A stretch of 64,000 nucleotides of DNA from Rhabditoides inermis (GCA_963966185.1 CAWZYM010000238.1:242501-306500); one strand, 5' to 3'. Shown: positions 21,277 through 32,940, counted from the first letter of the stretch. A program made the numbers and translations. Notes: generated by a model not told the origin, from the letters alone.

Positions 21277-23167
21277 TTAAGAGAAGTGCTCATCCAGCGG
21301 CTCCTTTCCACTGATAAAGCAGTACTTCTGTAAAAAAATACAAATACGAAAAAATCAAATGTGTTTTCACCTTCCCGTCGGTGTGCTTGACTATGTGCAG
21401 CAAACCGCACCTCTTCAACTGATTCCTCCAGTTGTAGACATCGTGATAGAACCTGAAAAATATAAGAACATGATAGTCAGCCCTTGGCTGGTGCCGACCG
21501 CCTCGGTGCTGTGCGCGCACCCAATCATCACGCGAATAGCGCGCCCGTTAGTGGGCGCGGTAATGTGTTTTTTAGAGAGAGGGAGAGGGAAAAGGAGAGG
21601 GAGACTAACCGTTTCGTATCAGCATACTGAGCCTCTCCACTGACGGTCGTGTGTGGCAGAGTCATTCCGTAGGCTTGCTCCAGAAGTTGGATAAGATCGA
21701 ACATAGAGTACATTCTCCCGTCACCGACAGTCGCCAGCGCTACAAAGAGTCCATGCTTGGGCGACGATTCGTTCCACCTCAACTCCACCTGAAAAGAATA
21801 TAAAGAGAACAATCAACGATGTTATTTTTACATTTGAAAATCTTAACAAAAAAACGCTCACGCGACTCTCATTCATGCGCATGTACCAGTCCGTGTTGTG
21901 ATACGAGATGATAGGGAACTGCTGCATTGCGTTGTCCTACAACATACTTTTTTGGAAGATAAGTAAAACACAATCAATGGAAAACTCACCGTCACAGGAA
22001 TGCCATACTGTTGGAGATCTTCGAGCATCGATGAAGTATCTGTATCTGCATCAACCTGGAAAAAAATAGACCCCATCCATCAACTCTAACCTTTAGAGAA
22101 TCGGTACACGACGATGGAGGAGAAGAAGAATCGCGACCAGCGAGTTCTCTTTCCAGAGCCTCTGCAAGTTTTTTTTTCAATTGATTCAAGGAAACAACAT
22201 ACCATCACTTGCACTGGTGATAGCCTGCTGAAGGAGAAGAAAATCGTGATCGGAATCACCTGAATAGAAACTTTGGCATACACATATCCTTGTCAAAATG
22301 TTTACCAATCATATCCTTGAACTGTTCCAGTGTCGGCTCACATCCGATGAGCTTGTCGAGGACAACACCGATGCGAACGGCACTGCCACGCAGACACTCA
22401 GCCATCGTGGTCATCAGCTCAGCAGCGTGCTTAAAAAAAGTAATATTAAAAACAACAAAATAAATAAATACCTCGAGATCCGCCCTCTCCATCGCAGGAC
22501 ACACGGACGCAGTTGATTCCAAAAACGCTCGGGTGTTCTCATAGATCGCCTTGAGAGCAGATTGAGCCGTTCTCCCAGACTTCCTTATATCTTCCCAGTC
22601 CTGATCATGTTCGGCCCACTCCCGAATAACGCATGGCAGAGAAACTAAACATAGGTTAAAAACATCCTTCAAAATAGAAAATACAAACCTCCGTATAACT
22701 CTCCCAGCTTCCACTGACGCACCATAGTCAGAGTGACGGACAACTGCTTGACGACCGGCCATGCAGACCAGTTGAACAGAGGACCTCCGTTCACAAACAA
22801 ACCCTAGATGAGATCAACAAAATCTTCAAACTATTTTTTCAACGAATACCTCCAGTTCTCCCACAAAAGACTCCGTCGCATACGCAACTGCATAGTAGGC
22901 AATCGTTCCGGCAGTTAGATCTCTGGACTCCCTTTCATTCGCAATCCACCTGGCAGATGCGACTGCAGATACTAACTTGTGCTCAGCGATCTGCTCCTGA
23001 ACAGGGTTAAAATTTAAAAAAAAAACACCAAAAGAAATCAAAATAAAACAACTGAAACATACCTTGTTCATGCGAGGAGACGGAGTGAGCAAAGCCATCG
23101 ACTGCATAAGTTTCTGCGCAGTCATCATCGTAGGACCGTATAGAAACTGAGCCATACTTCTTAAATA

Positions 23168-23231
<64 letters not shown>

Positions 23232-24141
23232 CTTAAACACAAGTACCTGTCAGCATTCTGCAGAATCGTATCATCGGGATTATCTTCCAGCAGAATCTTC
23301 TCAACCGCACAAGTATCATTGATGTTGGAGAGTAGAGCCATAGCAAGAGACAGTCTGAAACGAGCATGCGTAAATATAACGAAACATTGAGTAAACTAAC
23401 CCCCAATGAACTACCGATTGGGTAAGAATGAAGTTGGATGAGTAGGCTGCACCGCCGGGGAATGCACTGAGAAGCAGTAGTTTGATGAAGAACTTCTTAT
23501 CCGGATTCCCACGCTTGTCAGCAAACTCCTTCATGATTGAGAGAACGTTTCCAATGAGATCTCCTGTAACATAACAACAAAATATATACATTATACTCAA
23601 GAACAAACCTCCTTCCACTTCTTGTATCAAGGCCTTGACCCACTGCGAGTCAAGATGTTCCTAAAAAAAACGCTGTCAACTCTTTTGCCGTTCTGAAACA
23701 CACCTGTGGAAAAGTTACACCAGCACCACGAAGGAGTAAGGCTGTGGCAGCCCTCTCCGCCTCGTCAAACATGTGAACATCGAGGGTGGACACTAAAACA
23801 AATATTGTTATATCACACTAACATCAATAAAACGCACGTGTCTGGAGAATCTTTTTTCGATCCGCGGACGGAACGCTGCTGAGACGGTAATAGTCTAACA
23901 CAGTGACGCTCGCAGATGGAGGCACCTCACAACAGAACATCTAAACAACATAGTTCATACTTTCTTGAAGAAAATAAACACCTTCTTTAATTCATCCAAT
24001 CGCACCCTCTCCGTCATCTGTTTCTTTTGAAGATGAATCAGTCCGGCAAGCACTTTACGCCCAATCAACCTTCAATAAAGAATGCAATTCAAAAGTTGAA
24101 TTTTTTAAAACTTACTCAAATAGCTTCGCATCGGTATCCAT
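21277..24141 (-). CDS. Unrecognised protein, ~700 residues, many exons with 35-60-bp introns
   Basis: The start codon is at 24141-24139 (MDTDAKLFE), followed by about 17 exons joined by tiny GT-AG introns that keep frame. Landmarks in order: LIGRKVLAGLIHLQKKQ, FCCEVPPSASVTVLDYY, FDEAERAATALLLRGAG, FADKRGNPDKKFFIKLL, FPGGAAYSSNFILTQS, AMALLSNINDTCAVEKILL, SARWIANERESRDLTAG, ALKAIYENTRAFLESTASV, GVVLDKLIGCEPTLEQF, VELRWNESSPKHGLFVALA, MYSMFDLIQLLEQAYGM, VYNWRNQLKRCGLLHIVKH and CFISGKEPLDEHFS, with stop TAA at 21277-21279. The middle is alpha-helical. The last ~70 residues (DLIQLLEQ...NQLKRCGLLHI...KKYCFIS) look like a winged-helix fold (inference). No signal peptide or membrane segment. I do not recognise the family. 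It shares its upstream region with the divergent ankyrin gene. Intact frames in most exons argue for a working gene. Confidence 0.72.
23171..23230. repeat. (TA)n microsatellite in an intron
   Basis: About 30 TA units inside an intron of the reverse-strand gene, between the exon containing NADR and the one starting SMAQFLYGP. Length polymorphism is likely. Confidence 0.95.
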
Positions 24142-24722
24142 GAGCACTGGAGCCGGAGGCGCACGCTTAAAAACGCAGCGCACGCCTAAAAGCTTAATTA
24201 ATATCCACAGAAGTAACAAAAGAACAAACGACAAACAAAAACAAACACGAAGTAAATTCAATAACCAGAGAGCATACAAAAAAAACAACGAAAAATAACG
24301 TCGAACGGATTGTCACGTTCAATATGCATGGTGCACGAGAAAAAAAGGAGGACGAAAGGTAGAAATAAATCTAAAAATTAAATAAAAAACTGATAGCGCC
24401 AGAAAATCTAATTTTGCACGATAAAGGTGCTGACGCGCGCACAGTGCGTGAACAATATAAAACGAAATTTCCGGAGCTCGCTGGACCCGATGATATGATG
24501 TCGACTGAGAAATTAATTTTAATACTTTGTGTAGATATTAGATCTTCAGTTTGTGTGTTGTATTAATGTGTCGTTACTTGTGCACACTTGATTGCACCGG
24601 TTTTTTGTTTCCTGTTTCCTTCCTTACCAATCTCCTCCACTGCCGAGTGTGCCACAGGACGAAAGGCGGCCGCAGACGAGCGAGTGTCGTAGTGGTTGTT
24701 TGTTTGGTCGGATCGTTGTGGA
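24142..24722. promoter_or_regulatory. Shared divergent promoter region (inferred)
   Basis: 581 bp separate the start codons of two genes transcribed away from each other. A TATAAAAC word is at 24456-24463 and a CG-rich patch lies on either side. 24230-24420 is A-rich. Both genes' control elements must lie here or in their first introns; individual sites cannot be assigned. Confidence 0.4.
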
Positions 24723-26226
24723 ATGGCCGCACTGGTGAGTTGTTTTGGCCCGGTGTGTTGTCTCTAATCTCGCCTCGGTGTCAGTGATTGGGATGGCACA
24801 CTTCGTGCTGCCTGCGCAGCCAGTCATCACTTCCCTCATCTCCCCCTTCCGTCACACTGTCCTGGTCTGTCGCCGAGCTGTCGTGCCGTGTGTAGTCGTA
24901 GTCGAGTGCTTGTCTTCCCCTCTCGATAGTCCCCTAACAGTAGCCCCTCCTCGTCGCATGCCGCCGACATGTGTGTTGTGTGGTCACGTGCTCCCCTAGA
25001 TGCATGTACTGCCGTGTCTGTGTTTCTCTCCATCCACCTTTCATCTCATTACTTGTTTCAGACCGATCTTGTGTCTGCGATTCTCAGCAACGACGAACAG
25101 CTGATAGATAGTGTATTGCGAGAAGGCGCCGACGTCAACCGCACGGTATGTCTTCGCTTGATTCTTATTGTTTTCTATAATGTCACGCATCATGCTCACT
25201 CCGCCCACCGACACAGGCGTAATGTAATGTGTAAATGCGTGTGCAATACTATTGCTATGCAGGACGATGGCGGCTGCACCCCTCTCCACTATGCCGCCTT
25301 CGTAGGCAACATCAAGGTCATCAACGACCTCCTCGGTACGTCGTTCAACACATGTTTGTTGTGTTGTTCATCATGTGTACATGTGTTTACAGAGCGCGGT
25401 GCGTCTGTTACCGCGAAGGGTTCCCGCGGGGTGACTCCCCTTCATCGCGCAGCTCAGAAAGACCACGCCGATGCGGTCAACCTACTCATCCAGAGAGGTG
25501 CACACTTGTTCTCTCACTCTTTATTCTCTCACTCACCACAAGGAACAACGGTGGTTGCAGGCGCCTCTCCGTTGGACGTGTGTCTCATTGGCCAGTCTGC
25601 TCTGCACACAGCAGCCATGTATGAGAGTCACAGCGCTGCCACACAAACACAACTCATCCACCACCAAAAGTCCCTCGTTGGTGAGTCGCTCGTTTTCCCT
25701 CGTTCCTACGCATTGTTGTAGCCTTGCGGGACAACGTGGGCTGTTCTCCCCTCCACGTCGCCGCCTCCTTTGCCCATCCCATCTGCGCTGCTATTCTCAT
25801 CGACGCTCAAGCTGACGTCACTTGCACGTGAGTTTTTGCTTTATTATGATTACTTATCGGTGGTGTTGAGTGACTCGATGGGTCGTACTGCGATGCACTG
25901 TGCGGCGGCTGCTGGCTGCGAGAAGGTGCTCCGGCAGCTGCGGAGTGCGGAGCGAGGCTCGCGGGAGGAGGGCGGGGGCGAGTCGAATCTGGTCGAGAAG
26001 ACGGACCACCAGCTCAGACTGCCCATCCACCACGCTGCCATCGCCGGAAAGGCTCACGTCATGGGTGCGTCGAATTTGACTTCTAAAGCCATCTTGATGA
26101 TCATTTGATTTGAGATTGGCTGATGTGCGAGAGTCGCAATTCTATAAATGCGAAGGACGATCGAAGATACACACCTCTTCATCTCGCAGTCGACAGCGGA
26201 TCGGTCAAGACTGTGCTGGCGTGAGT

Positions 26227-26284
<58 letters not shown>

Positions 26285-27698
26285 AGGAGAGGAGAGAATG
26301 ATGGGAGAGACTCGTTGTTGTTTTAGCCTTGTGGAAGTGGGTGCGGAGGTGAGCTGCGCTTCCGAGGACGGCACCACCTCTCTTCACATGGCTGCGTCCA
26401 CGTGCGAGAACGGAAGGGCCATGGAAGTGATCATCGATGTATGTACAACTATCGAATACTGATCACAGCACGTATCGCAACAATGATAGTGTGTTCAGCA
26501 TTCTCCCGAGGAGGTGCTAGGTCAGCGTCGTCTGGACGGCTTCACTGCCTTGCACTGCGCGGCCGAATGGGGGAGGACGAACAGGATAGACTGTCTGCTC
26601 GCACACGGAGTCGACGTCGACCCACTCGCAGCCAACAAGGTGCGTGTTGGAGAGATGGGAGGGGTGGAGGGTTGTGGTGTGCGTAGGCGACTCCGCTGCA
26701 CTGCGCGTCTCTGGCCGGCCACGACATGGCCGCCAAGCATCTGCTGCAGGCCGGCGCCGACAAACACAAGTGAGTGTGGGGGAGGGGGGGGGAGTAAGCG
26801 AGTATGCGAGTATGCGAGTGCTCGGCAGGCGGATGGACGGCGGCATGACCCCCCTGCACCTGGCGTGCCAGCAGGCCTTCCTGGCTGTCGTCAAGTGCCT
26901 TCTGCACGAGGGCGCCGACCCGAACGCGCGCGACGACCAGGCAAGGACACCCCTCCACATGGCAGCCCACTCGGACGCACAGCACGCGTCAGTCCACCAC
27001 CATCCTCATCATCTCATTCATGTGTTGCAGTTCGTTTGTGGTGGATGAGTTGATTGGGGCGAATGCGGACGTGGATGCGAGAGATGCGAGCGGGACGACG
27101 CCTCTCCATCTGGCAGCCAAGCTAGCCAACAGTACCAATGTGAGTGGAGGGAGGGGGAAGGGAGAGTGTGTTGTATGTAGGTGGAGAAGCTGATCCGTCG
27201 AGGTGCTTCGTGCGTGGCGGCGGACGCCGACGGCCGCACGCCTCTCTACTATGCTGTCCTACAACACAACAACTCCAGGGCCATTCAGGTGAGCTTCTGT
27301 CGAACATGTTATTGATGTTATACTAGAGAGTGGCTCCAGTATAGTTGTGGTGGCAGATGCTTTGTCGCGCGGATTCGGAGTGTGTGTCTCGCAAGGACAT
27401 GGATGGATTCCTGCCCCTCCACTATGCGGCATACAAGGGAGACGCGCAGCTCGCACACTCGGTACGCCTACTTATCATTATATGTTATTGCATTTGCGTC
27501 ATACCCTTATTAGTCGGAAGCCTGTGTTGAAAAAAGTGAACAAATTTGATCTGTAATAGTTAGTGTGTTTTAGTTGATCGAGATGATGGTCGTTCACTCT
27601 GTTCCTCTTCGGGCGCTCTCCTCCATCTCTCCCCCTTCCACATTGCGGCCGCGAGGAATCACCACAGAATGATCTCCGACATGCTGCAGCTGTTCAAG
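24723..27698 (+). CDS. Ankyrin-repeat protein, ANKRD28/44/52-like arrangement, ~17 exons
   Basis: The start exon 24723-24734 encodes MAAL. Further exons are 25062-25145, 25263-25335, 25393-25497, 25561-25680, 25722-25827, 25871-26064, 26115-26220, 26327-26438, 26499-26639, 26687-26769, 26829-26987, 27031-27139, 27181-27288, 27357-27461 and ~27575-27698, nearly all in phase. Ankyrin repeats show TPLHYAA, TPLHRAAQ, SPLHVAAS, TAMHCAAA, LPIHHAAI, TPLHLAVD, TSLHMAAS, TALHCAAE, TPLHCASL, TPLHLACQ, TPLHMAAH, TPLHLAAK, TPLYYAV and LPLHYAAY, each with a G.....LL..GA tail. The start (TDLVSAILSNDEQLIDSVL..GADVN) resembles PP6 regulatory ankyrin subunits; ankyrin stacks bind other proteins. The last exon is out of phase with the one before it (the ankyrin frame DGRSLCSSSGALLHLSPFH needs a two-base shift), and the gene then runs into repeat R1. 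A possible terminal exon is 27753-27935. Confidence 0.85.
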
Positions 27699-27752
27699 GT
27701 GAGACAGGAGACAGGGTAGGGCAAGAAGGTTGGCCTACTTTTTCCTGTCTTT

Positions 27753-27935
27753 TAGAGGCGCGCGTTGTCGCGGCCATCGGCCACGCAAGAAGGTCTATCC
27801 GCCTACCCGACGCCCCGCCCACTCGAGACTAGATGGCAGCACTCACATGTTGCGGCACAGAGAACAGCCGCTTTTCTTCCAGTCTCATTAAGGCGTCTAA
27901 AAATACTTTTTTCGTGCTTTCTGGTACGTATTTGA
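27753..27935 (+). other. Possible terminal exon of the ankyrin gene, partly repeat-derived
   Basis: After a TTTTAG acceptor the frame continues in phase from LFK as RRALSRPSATQEGLSAYPTP and stops at TGA near 27935. From about 27892 the DNA belongs to the R1 repeat (also at ~33235-33302 on the other strand), so the C terminus would be repeat-encoded. It could equally be untranslated or non-genic. Confidence 0.3.
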
Positions 27936-28912
27936 AATGCGCTCAAATTGTTCAGTGCTAACGCGGGAATGGCACCCGGTCCCACCCCACAACTCGCAAA
28001 CTCTCGACGCTAGTTTGTAGGCAGACTCCCTATAGAGGACTCCCTATAGAGAGTCGGAGCCAAAAATGCAGCCGCAGAACTCTGACCGGAAGTGACGTAT
28101 GGCTCGCGAAAGTTTTGATACTGCGCATGACATCTTCTGTTTTCGAATTGTCGCCACAGCTTCGGTGGCCGAGTGGATAGCGAGTTTCTCTATTCAGAAG
28201 AGATACTCTGGTTCGAGTCCGTCTGTCGATACTTTTTTTTGCAAATTTCTTACGTCCATTCAAGTCTTGCGAAAACACACACTATACGTACCGAAATGAT
28301 TATTATGCTTCTCCAATCGTTATCACAATTTTGAGACTGTAAGTCTATCGTTAGATGGTTGACTGCAATTTCGACAGGGATCATCTAACTCGAGCTGTAC
28401 TGTATTTCTGTAGCCTACATTCATTGTCTCTGTCTACTCCACTTGCGTGAAAATGAGAGAGAGAGAGAAACGATGAAAAACAAAAAAAAATCGTACTATT
28501 CCATCTTATGGTACCAGTGTGTTGATCTAGACGCCAGACCTTGGAGACAATTCACATCATTCATAGGCCCAGCCAATGCCACACACTAGATTCTGTATAG
28601 AAGATATATGTAAATCTCAACACGATTCATTGTTTTTGTTTTCTTTCACTATCTGACAAAATTGCCGACTGTGCCGTGTGGAAACTTGTGAATGAATGTG
28701 TGGATGCATGTCCCAGTGCCCAGTCACTCTCCTTTCCTCGATTTGTCTTGCGAGTGAGAGGTGAGAGGGAATCGCTTGGTGCAGTACTTTGGTTTTTTAA
28801 AACAAGTTTGTTTTCACCAACTGACGTTGGTTCGGAATTCAAAACGCAGGTAGATGGTTGAAAGAGGAGTAAGTTTCATTTACATACCTACACAACTACC
28901 CTTCAGCAAGGA
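27892..28912 (+). mobile_element. R1 repeat, copy b
   Basis: The 5' part (27892-27960, GGCGTCTAAAAATAC to TTGTTCAGTGCTA) is shared with 33235-33302 on the reverse strand. From 27961 on it aligns with copy a (9254-10195) to CAGCAAGGAAG. The tRNA-like module is at 28158-28231 with B box GGTTCGAGTCC at 28210-28220 and a run of eight T just after. It lies at the 3' end of the ankyrin gene. Confidence 0.8.
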
Positions 28913-29042
28913 AGGCGCGGTAGTTGCTTATTTTGTTCTACCCCACTCCAACACGATCGTTTTATCACAGTAACGTCTTTTCGCAATTTACGCAGTTGAG
29001 TCTCATACATATGCGATGAGTTGAATGAACTTGAATTGTTTT
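28905..29042 (+). mobile_element. LINE-type tail fused to R1b
   Basis: GCAAGGAAGGCGCGGTAGTTGC through TATGCGATGAGTTGAATGAAC is a diverged match to 18894-19020. A SINE-like body ending in a LINE-like tail is the usual sign that the LINE machinery mobilises the SINE. Confidence 0.55.
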
Positions 29043-29145
29043 TCTGACAGAGAAACAGTTACATGACCTCCCTCCCATTCAGTCATTTAACGATAGACGA
29101 TAGACTGACAGTCTCAAAATTGTGATAACGATTGGAGAAGCATAA

Positions 29146-29201
29146 TGTCAAGCGCACGCCCCCGCGCGCTGACCTCGACGCGCAAGCGCGTGCGCTTGAC
29201 A
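29146..29201. repeat. GC-rich hairpin at the insertion end
   Basis: TGTCAAGCGCACGC (29146-29159) pairs exactly with GCGTGCGCTTGACA (29188-29201) around a 28-base loop. Confidence 0.85.
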
Positions 29202-29354
29202 CGCCCCTCCTCCGATGAGCGGGCGGCCCGACCGCGCAGTACCATCAAAAAATACAAATAATGATAACATGACATGAGCATTATTATAATAGCGTCGAAT
29301 AAGAGTACAAATTGTAGATCTCCAGAGGGGTGGGGTGGGTGGGGTAAAATACAA

Positions 29355-30440
29355 TCAAATGGGGGATAGTCGAATGTTGGGCTTCTTCTCTCTCGTCGAA
29401 CGTCTCAGTCCGTCTTCTGGGGTGGTGGTGGTAGTCGTCTTCGTCTCCGTCGATGTAGTCGTCTTCTTCGGCTTCCTCTTCTTCCCGTTGTAGCGCGGCT
29501 TCTCCTGTGACGGCTTCTCGGGCTGCTCTGGGCTCGACTCTCCCTTGGCCTTCGGGGTCGTTGTCGGCTGCTGCGCCAGAGCGTCATCAGGAACTTCCGC
29601 CTCTCCGCCGTTGTCGTCCGGTCTGCTCTGCTCCTTGAACCGCTTCAGTCTGTTGATGTGCACCCGCTCCTCTTTGCCGCTATCCGTGTGTTTGACGGTG
29701 CAGTTGGGTCCAGTCCGTTCGATGATGCGGTAGGGTTCTCTCCACGCTTGATGCAGTTTGCTCGACTGTCCGACTTGAGCTTGTGGGAAGTGTAGCATCA
29801 CCAAATCGCCAGCGTCCATCGATTTGGACTTGACGTGGTGGTGGTTGTCGTAGTACCTCTTGTTGCGCTCGGCTGCTTGCTCCAGTAGAGTCGAGGTGAT
29901 GGCGCGACTGCACTTCACGGCGGCTTGTAGGTGCTGCACATAGTCGGGAAGGGAGCGTCGCTGTTCAGTCCGTTCCAGCTGTAGGTGGCGGTCGGTCGGC
30001 AGGGCGAGTTCGCGGCCGTAGACGAGGAAGTTGGGCGAGTAGCCGGTGGTGCTGTGCCGCGATCCGTTGTATGCAGCGACAATCCATGGCACGTACTCAT
30101 CCCATTTTCCAGGGTCGGAGTGGCTGTACACGCTGATTCCGTTGCCCAGGGTGCGGTTGTACCTCTCCACGACTCCATTCGACTGGTGGTGGTAGGCGCT
30201 AGAGAAGATGTGGTCGATTCCAAACAGCTGCATAGTCTCCGTGAACAGCTCCGACTCGTACTGCTTTCCCTGGTCGGTGACGAGTATGCGAGGGGCTCCG
30301 TGAACGCTGATCAGCTCCTTGGCGACGGTCTCGGCCAGGGTCATTGCAGTCTGGTCCGGAATCGGCACCGCGACGACCATCTTAGTGAAGTTGTCGACGA
30401 TCACGTGGACATACTTGTTCCTGAACGAATGGATCGTTAG
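29355..30440 (-). pseudogene. Ty3/gypsy integrase, C-terminal two thirds plus tail
   Basis: An open frame of 349 codons from the Met at 30404, extending a few codons upstream (RNKYVHVIVDNFTK), with stop at 29355-29357. The integrase inserts the cDNA copy of an LTR retrotransposon. Visible: VIVDNFTKMVVAVP, the second catalytic Asp in VTDQGKQYES, the Glu in HHQSNGVVERYNRTLG, PWIVAAYNGSRHSTTGYSP, and a C-terminal GPY/F-type module (WREPYRIIERTGPNCTVK). A low-complexity basic/threonine-rich tail follows. The zinc-binding N terminus and the first catalytic Asp, expected about 15-20 residues before VIVDNFTK, are missing, so it cannot be a working integrase. No gag, protease or RT sequence upstream. 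Confidence 0.85.
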
Positions 30441-31683
30441 CCCTAGCCTAGTGAGTCTACGATCCTATATGCCTATCCGCTACTTCCCCGGCTATACATC
30501 AACGAGAGATGATGATACAATATTGGAAGTGACGAAGACATTGGAGAGAGAGTACGATTGCGGTTTTCCACGCCGGCATGCCACACGCAAATAATCGGAG
30601 GGCTCAACACAATTCCAGCTATCGCATGCGGAGTCATCACAACAACTTGCCACTTTCGACTATGACACAACGATCAAATCACACGCGCTTCTCGGCAGAC
30701 CATGAGAGATCAACAAAGAGGATTTCCACGCACTCGCGCAGTCCTGGACAAAGACTGTGACTGCATCTAGGACTATGTGTGGTGGGGCCCTTCCGAGCTG
30801 TCACGTCATTTTACGCCTGTTCTTTCGACATACGGCTTCCCAGTGACTCCGTCGCTTTGCAACAGGGAGAGATGACACAGTCTCATAGACAGTCCGTATC
30901 TTGTCTCTCATACGCATCAGTTATGTGGGCGCTCCGCTAGCGTGCGGCGGGCGCATCCGTGCAATAAAGCTTCGATCCCCCATCCTGGTCCCTTTGTAAG
31001 TGTGTTTGGAGCGGCCCATCACATACTTAACAATAATAATCATTTCGGTACGTATAGTGTGTGTTTTCGCAAGACTTGAATGGACGTAAGAAATTTGAAA
31101 AAAAAGTCGATAGACGGACTCGAACCAGAGCCTCTCTTCTGGATAGAGAAACTCGCTATCCACTCGGCCACCGAGGCTGTGGCGACAAATCGAAAACAGA
31201 AGATGTCATGCGCAGTATCAAAACTTTCGCGAGCCATACGTCACTTCCGGTCAGAGTTCTGCGGCTGCATTTTTGGCTCCGACTCTTTATGGAGACTGCC
31301 TACAAACTAGCGTCGAGAGTTTGCGAGTTGTGGGGTGGGACCGGGTGCCATTCCCGCGTAAGATAAAAACTACGTGGTCATAGAAAACCCACTACATTGT
31401 CGTGTATATAGGACAGTCACAATTGTTGGGACGTACGACTCACGACAAACCTGGCCAGCCGAGTTTGTCGTGCCTGATGAGACAAACTCGGCCGGCGGGT
31501 TTGTCGTGGCTCACGCAATCAACCAGGTCAGCCGATTTGTCGGGTCCCGTATGGCATGAACAAACTATTTCGTCGACCCTCGAACTTCCACATGATCCGC
31601 CCACTTTTCTAACTAGCCCCGAAATGCCTTGCAATATTATTATAACTACTCCCAAAATGCTTTGCAAAACGCCTTTAAAACGT

Positions 31684-31755
31684 GCTCGCGGTAGTGTTGT
31701 GGCTATGATGCGGCCGTGACAAGTGAGCGACCGTGGTTCGAATCCCGCTTCCCCC
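31684..31755 (+). repeat. tRNA-like module 1 in the inverted-repeat element
   Basis: A-box-like GTTGTGGCTATGATGCGG and B box GGTTCGAATCCC (31735-31746) at tRNA spacing. No paired acceptor stem. Confidence 0.6.
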
Positions 31756-31817
31756 ATATTTTGCAGGCATTGATTATGAGTCAGGGGATAGTGAATGGAT
31801 TTTGAGCACATGGAAAC

Positions 31818-31890
31818 GTGCTCCTGGTAGTGCAGTGGCTACAATGCGGGCGCGCCAAATGAGTGACAGAGGTTCGAATATCGCTGCTCC
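31818..31890 (+). repeat. tRNA-like module 2
   Basis: GTGCAGTGGCTACAATGCGG then GGTTCGAATATC (31871-31882). A diverged relative of module 1. Confidence 0.5.
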
Positions 31891-31961
31891 AAAATGTTTT
31901 TGCCCTTGTATTTCATGAATTTTGCAAATGTTTAAACGAGACTGGCAAAACAATATGGAGA

Positions 31962-32030
31962 AGCGGGATTCGAACTACGGTCACTCACTTGTCCCGGCCG
32001 CATTATAGCCACAACACTACCGCGAGCACT
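31962..32030 (-). repeat. tRNA-like module 3, reverse strand
   Basis: The complement of GCGGGATTCGAACTACGG (B box side) and CATTATAGCCACAACACTACC (A box side) matches modules 1 and 2 inverted. Confidence 0.55.
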
Positions 32031-32100
32031 TTTATATGTGCTCAAAACCCATTCACTATCCTTCTGGCATTGTGTCAGAGTGAACAAAATGTTTTGGCAG

Positions 32101-32168
32101 GAACGGGATCCAAACCCGGGACAGTCTGGTTGAGAGGCGGACGCTCTACCGCCTGAGCAATGGAGGAC
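32101..32168 (-). repeat. tRNA-Glu(CTC)-like pseudogene module 4
   Basis: The reverse strand reads a good D arm (GCTCAGGCGGTAGAGC), an anticodon loop CTCTCAA that would place CTC after U33, and a T arm around GGGTTTGGATCCC. The anticodon stem is only partly paired and the acceptor stem does not pair, so it is a tRNA relic rather than a gene. Confidence 0.5.
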
Positions 32169-32798
32169 ACGCGTTCGTCTTTAAATTATGCTATGTCACA
32201 CTCTTGAGTGCCTTATTTCTGAGCAGCGCATTACCGAGGGCATTTCGGAAGGGCATTTCTGAAGGAAGAATCTATTCGCAAGGAATTTTGAGGGTAGTTG
32301 GGAGGCATTTTGGAGGTGTTTTGAAGGCGTTTTGCAAGGCATTTTGGGAGTAGTTGCGAGGCATTTCGGGGGTAGTTTGAAGTAGTTTGGAGAGACTGAC
32401 CATGCCTTTACAGATCGTAGCCAGTGAAAATCGATATCAGATAAGATAAAAGCGTGCTTAGGCATGATGCCTAGTCCACACTAGAACTCCAAAAGTTGAG
32501 CATTATGTCGAATAGGAACATGCTCAAAAGTCCGCACCGTGAAGGTGTTTTTGGCGCTTTGTTGTGACACGAAGAAGGCGATGCTACACGAAGAAGTCGT
32601 AAAACGTCCCGTTTTCTGGAGCTACAGCTGTCCTCTAAGCTGGCGGAACAAGATGAAGAGACTTTCGATATTGACAAACAAGAACGTGGAGGCCAACATA
32701 ATATCTCTGCAAATTTTCGGTTCCTTCTGGCATCGCCACCTAGTCGTAGACATACACGGATTAGACTACTAACGTCGCTGTACTCGCTGAGCTGCTGG

Positions 32799-32844
<46 letters not shown>

Positions 32845-32940
32845 TTTTGTCTTACCTTGATTAATCTGAAAGATACACTTGTGCATGATCGCGCTCACTC
32901 ATCCCTCATTACCGCTTTCACTCATCCCGCGCACATGGTC

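Larger units (their letters stand above)
29146..31032 (-). mobile_element. LTR-type insertion (1887 bp) in R1c with 4-bp target duplication
   Basis: It interrupts R1c between AGAAGCATAA and ATAATCATTT; ATAA is present on both sides (29142-29145 and 31033-31036) but once in copy b. The insert begins TGTCAAGCGC and ends TTAACA (TG...CA termini), and holds a Ty3/gypsy integrase C-terminal gene on the reverse strand. No matching pair of long terminal repeats was found, so it is an internally deleted or hybrid copy. Confidence 0.62.
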
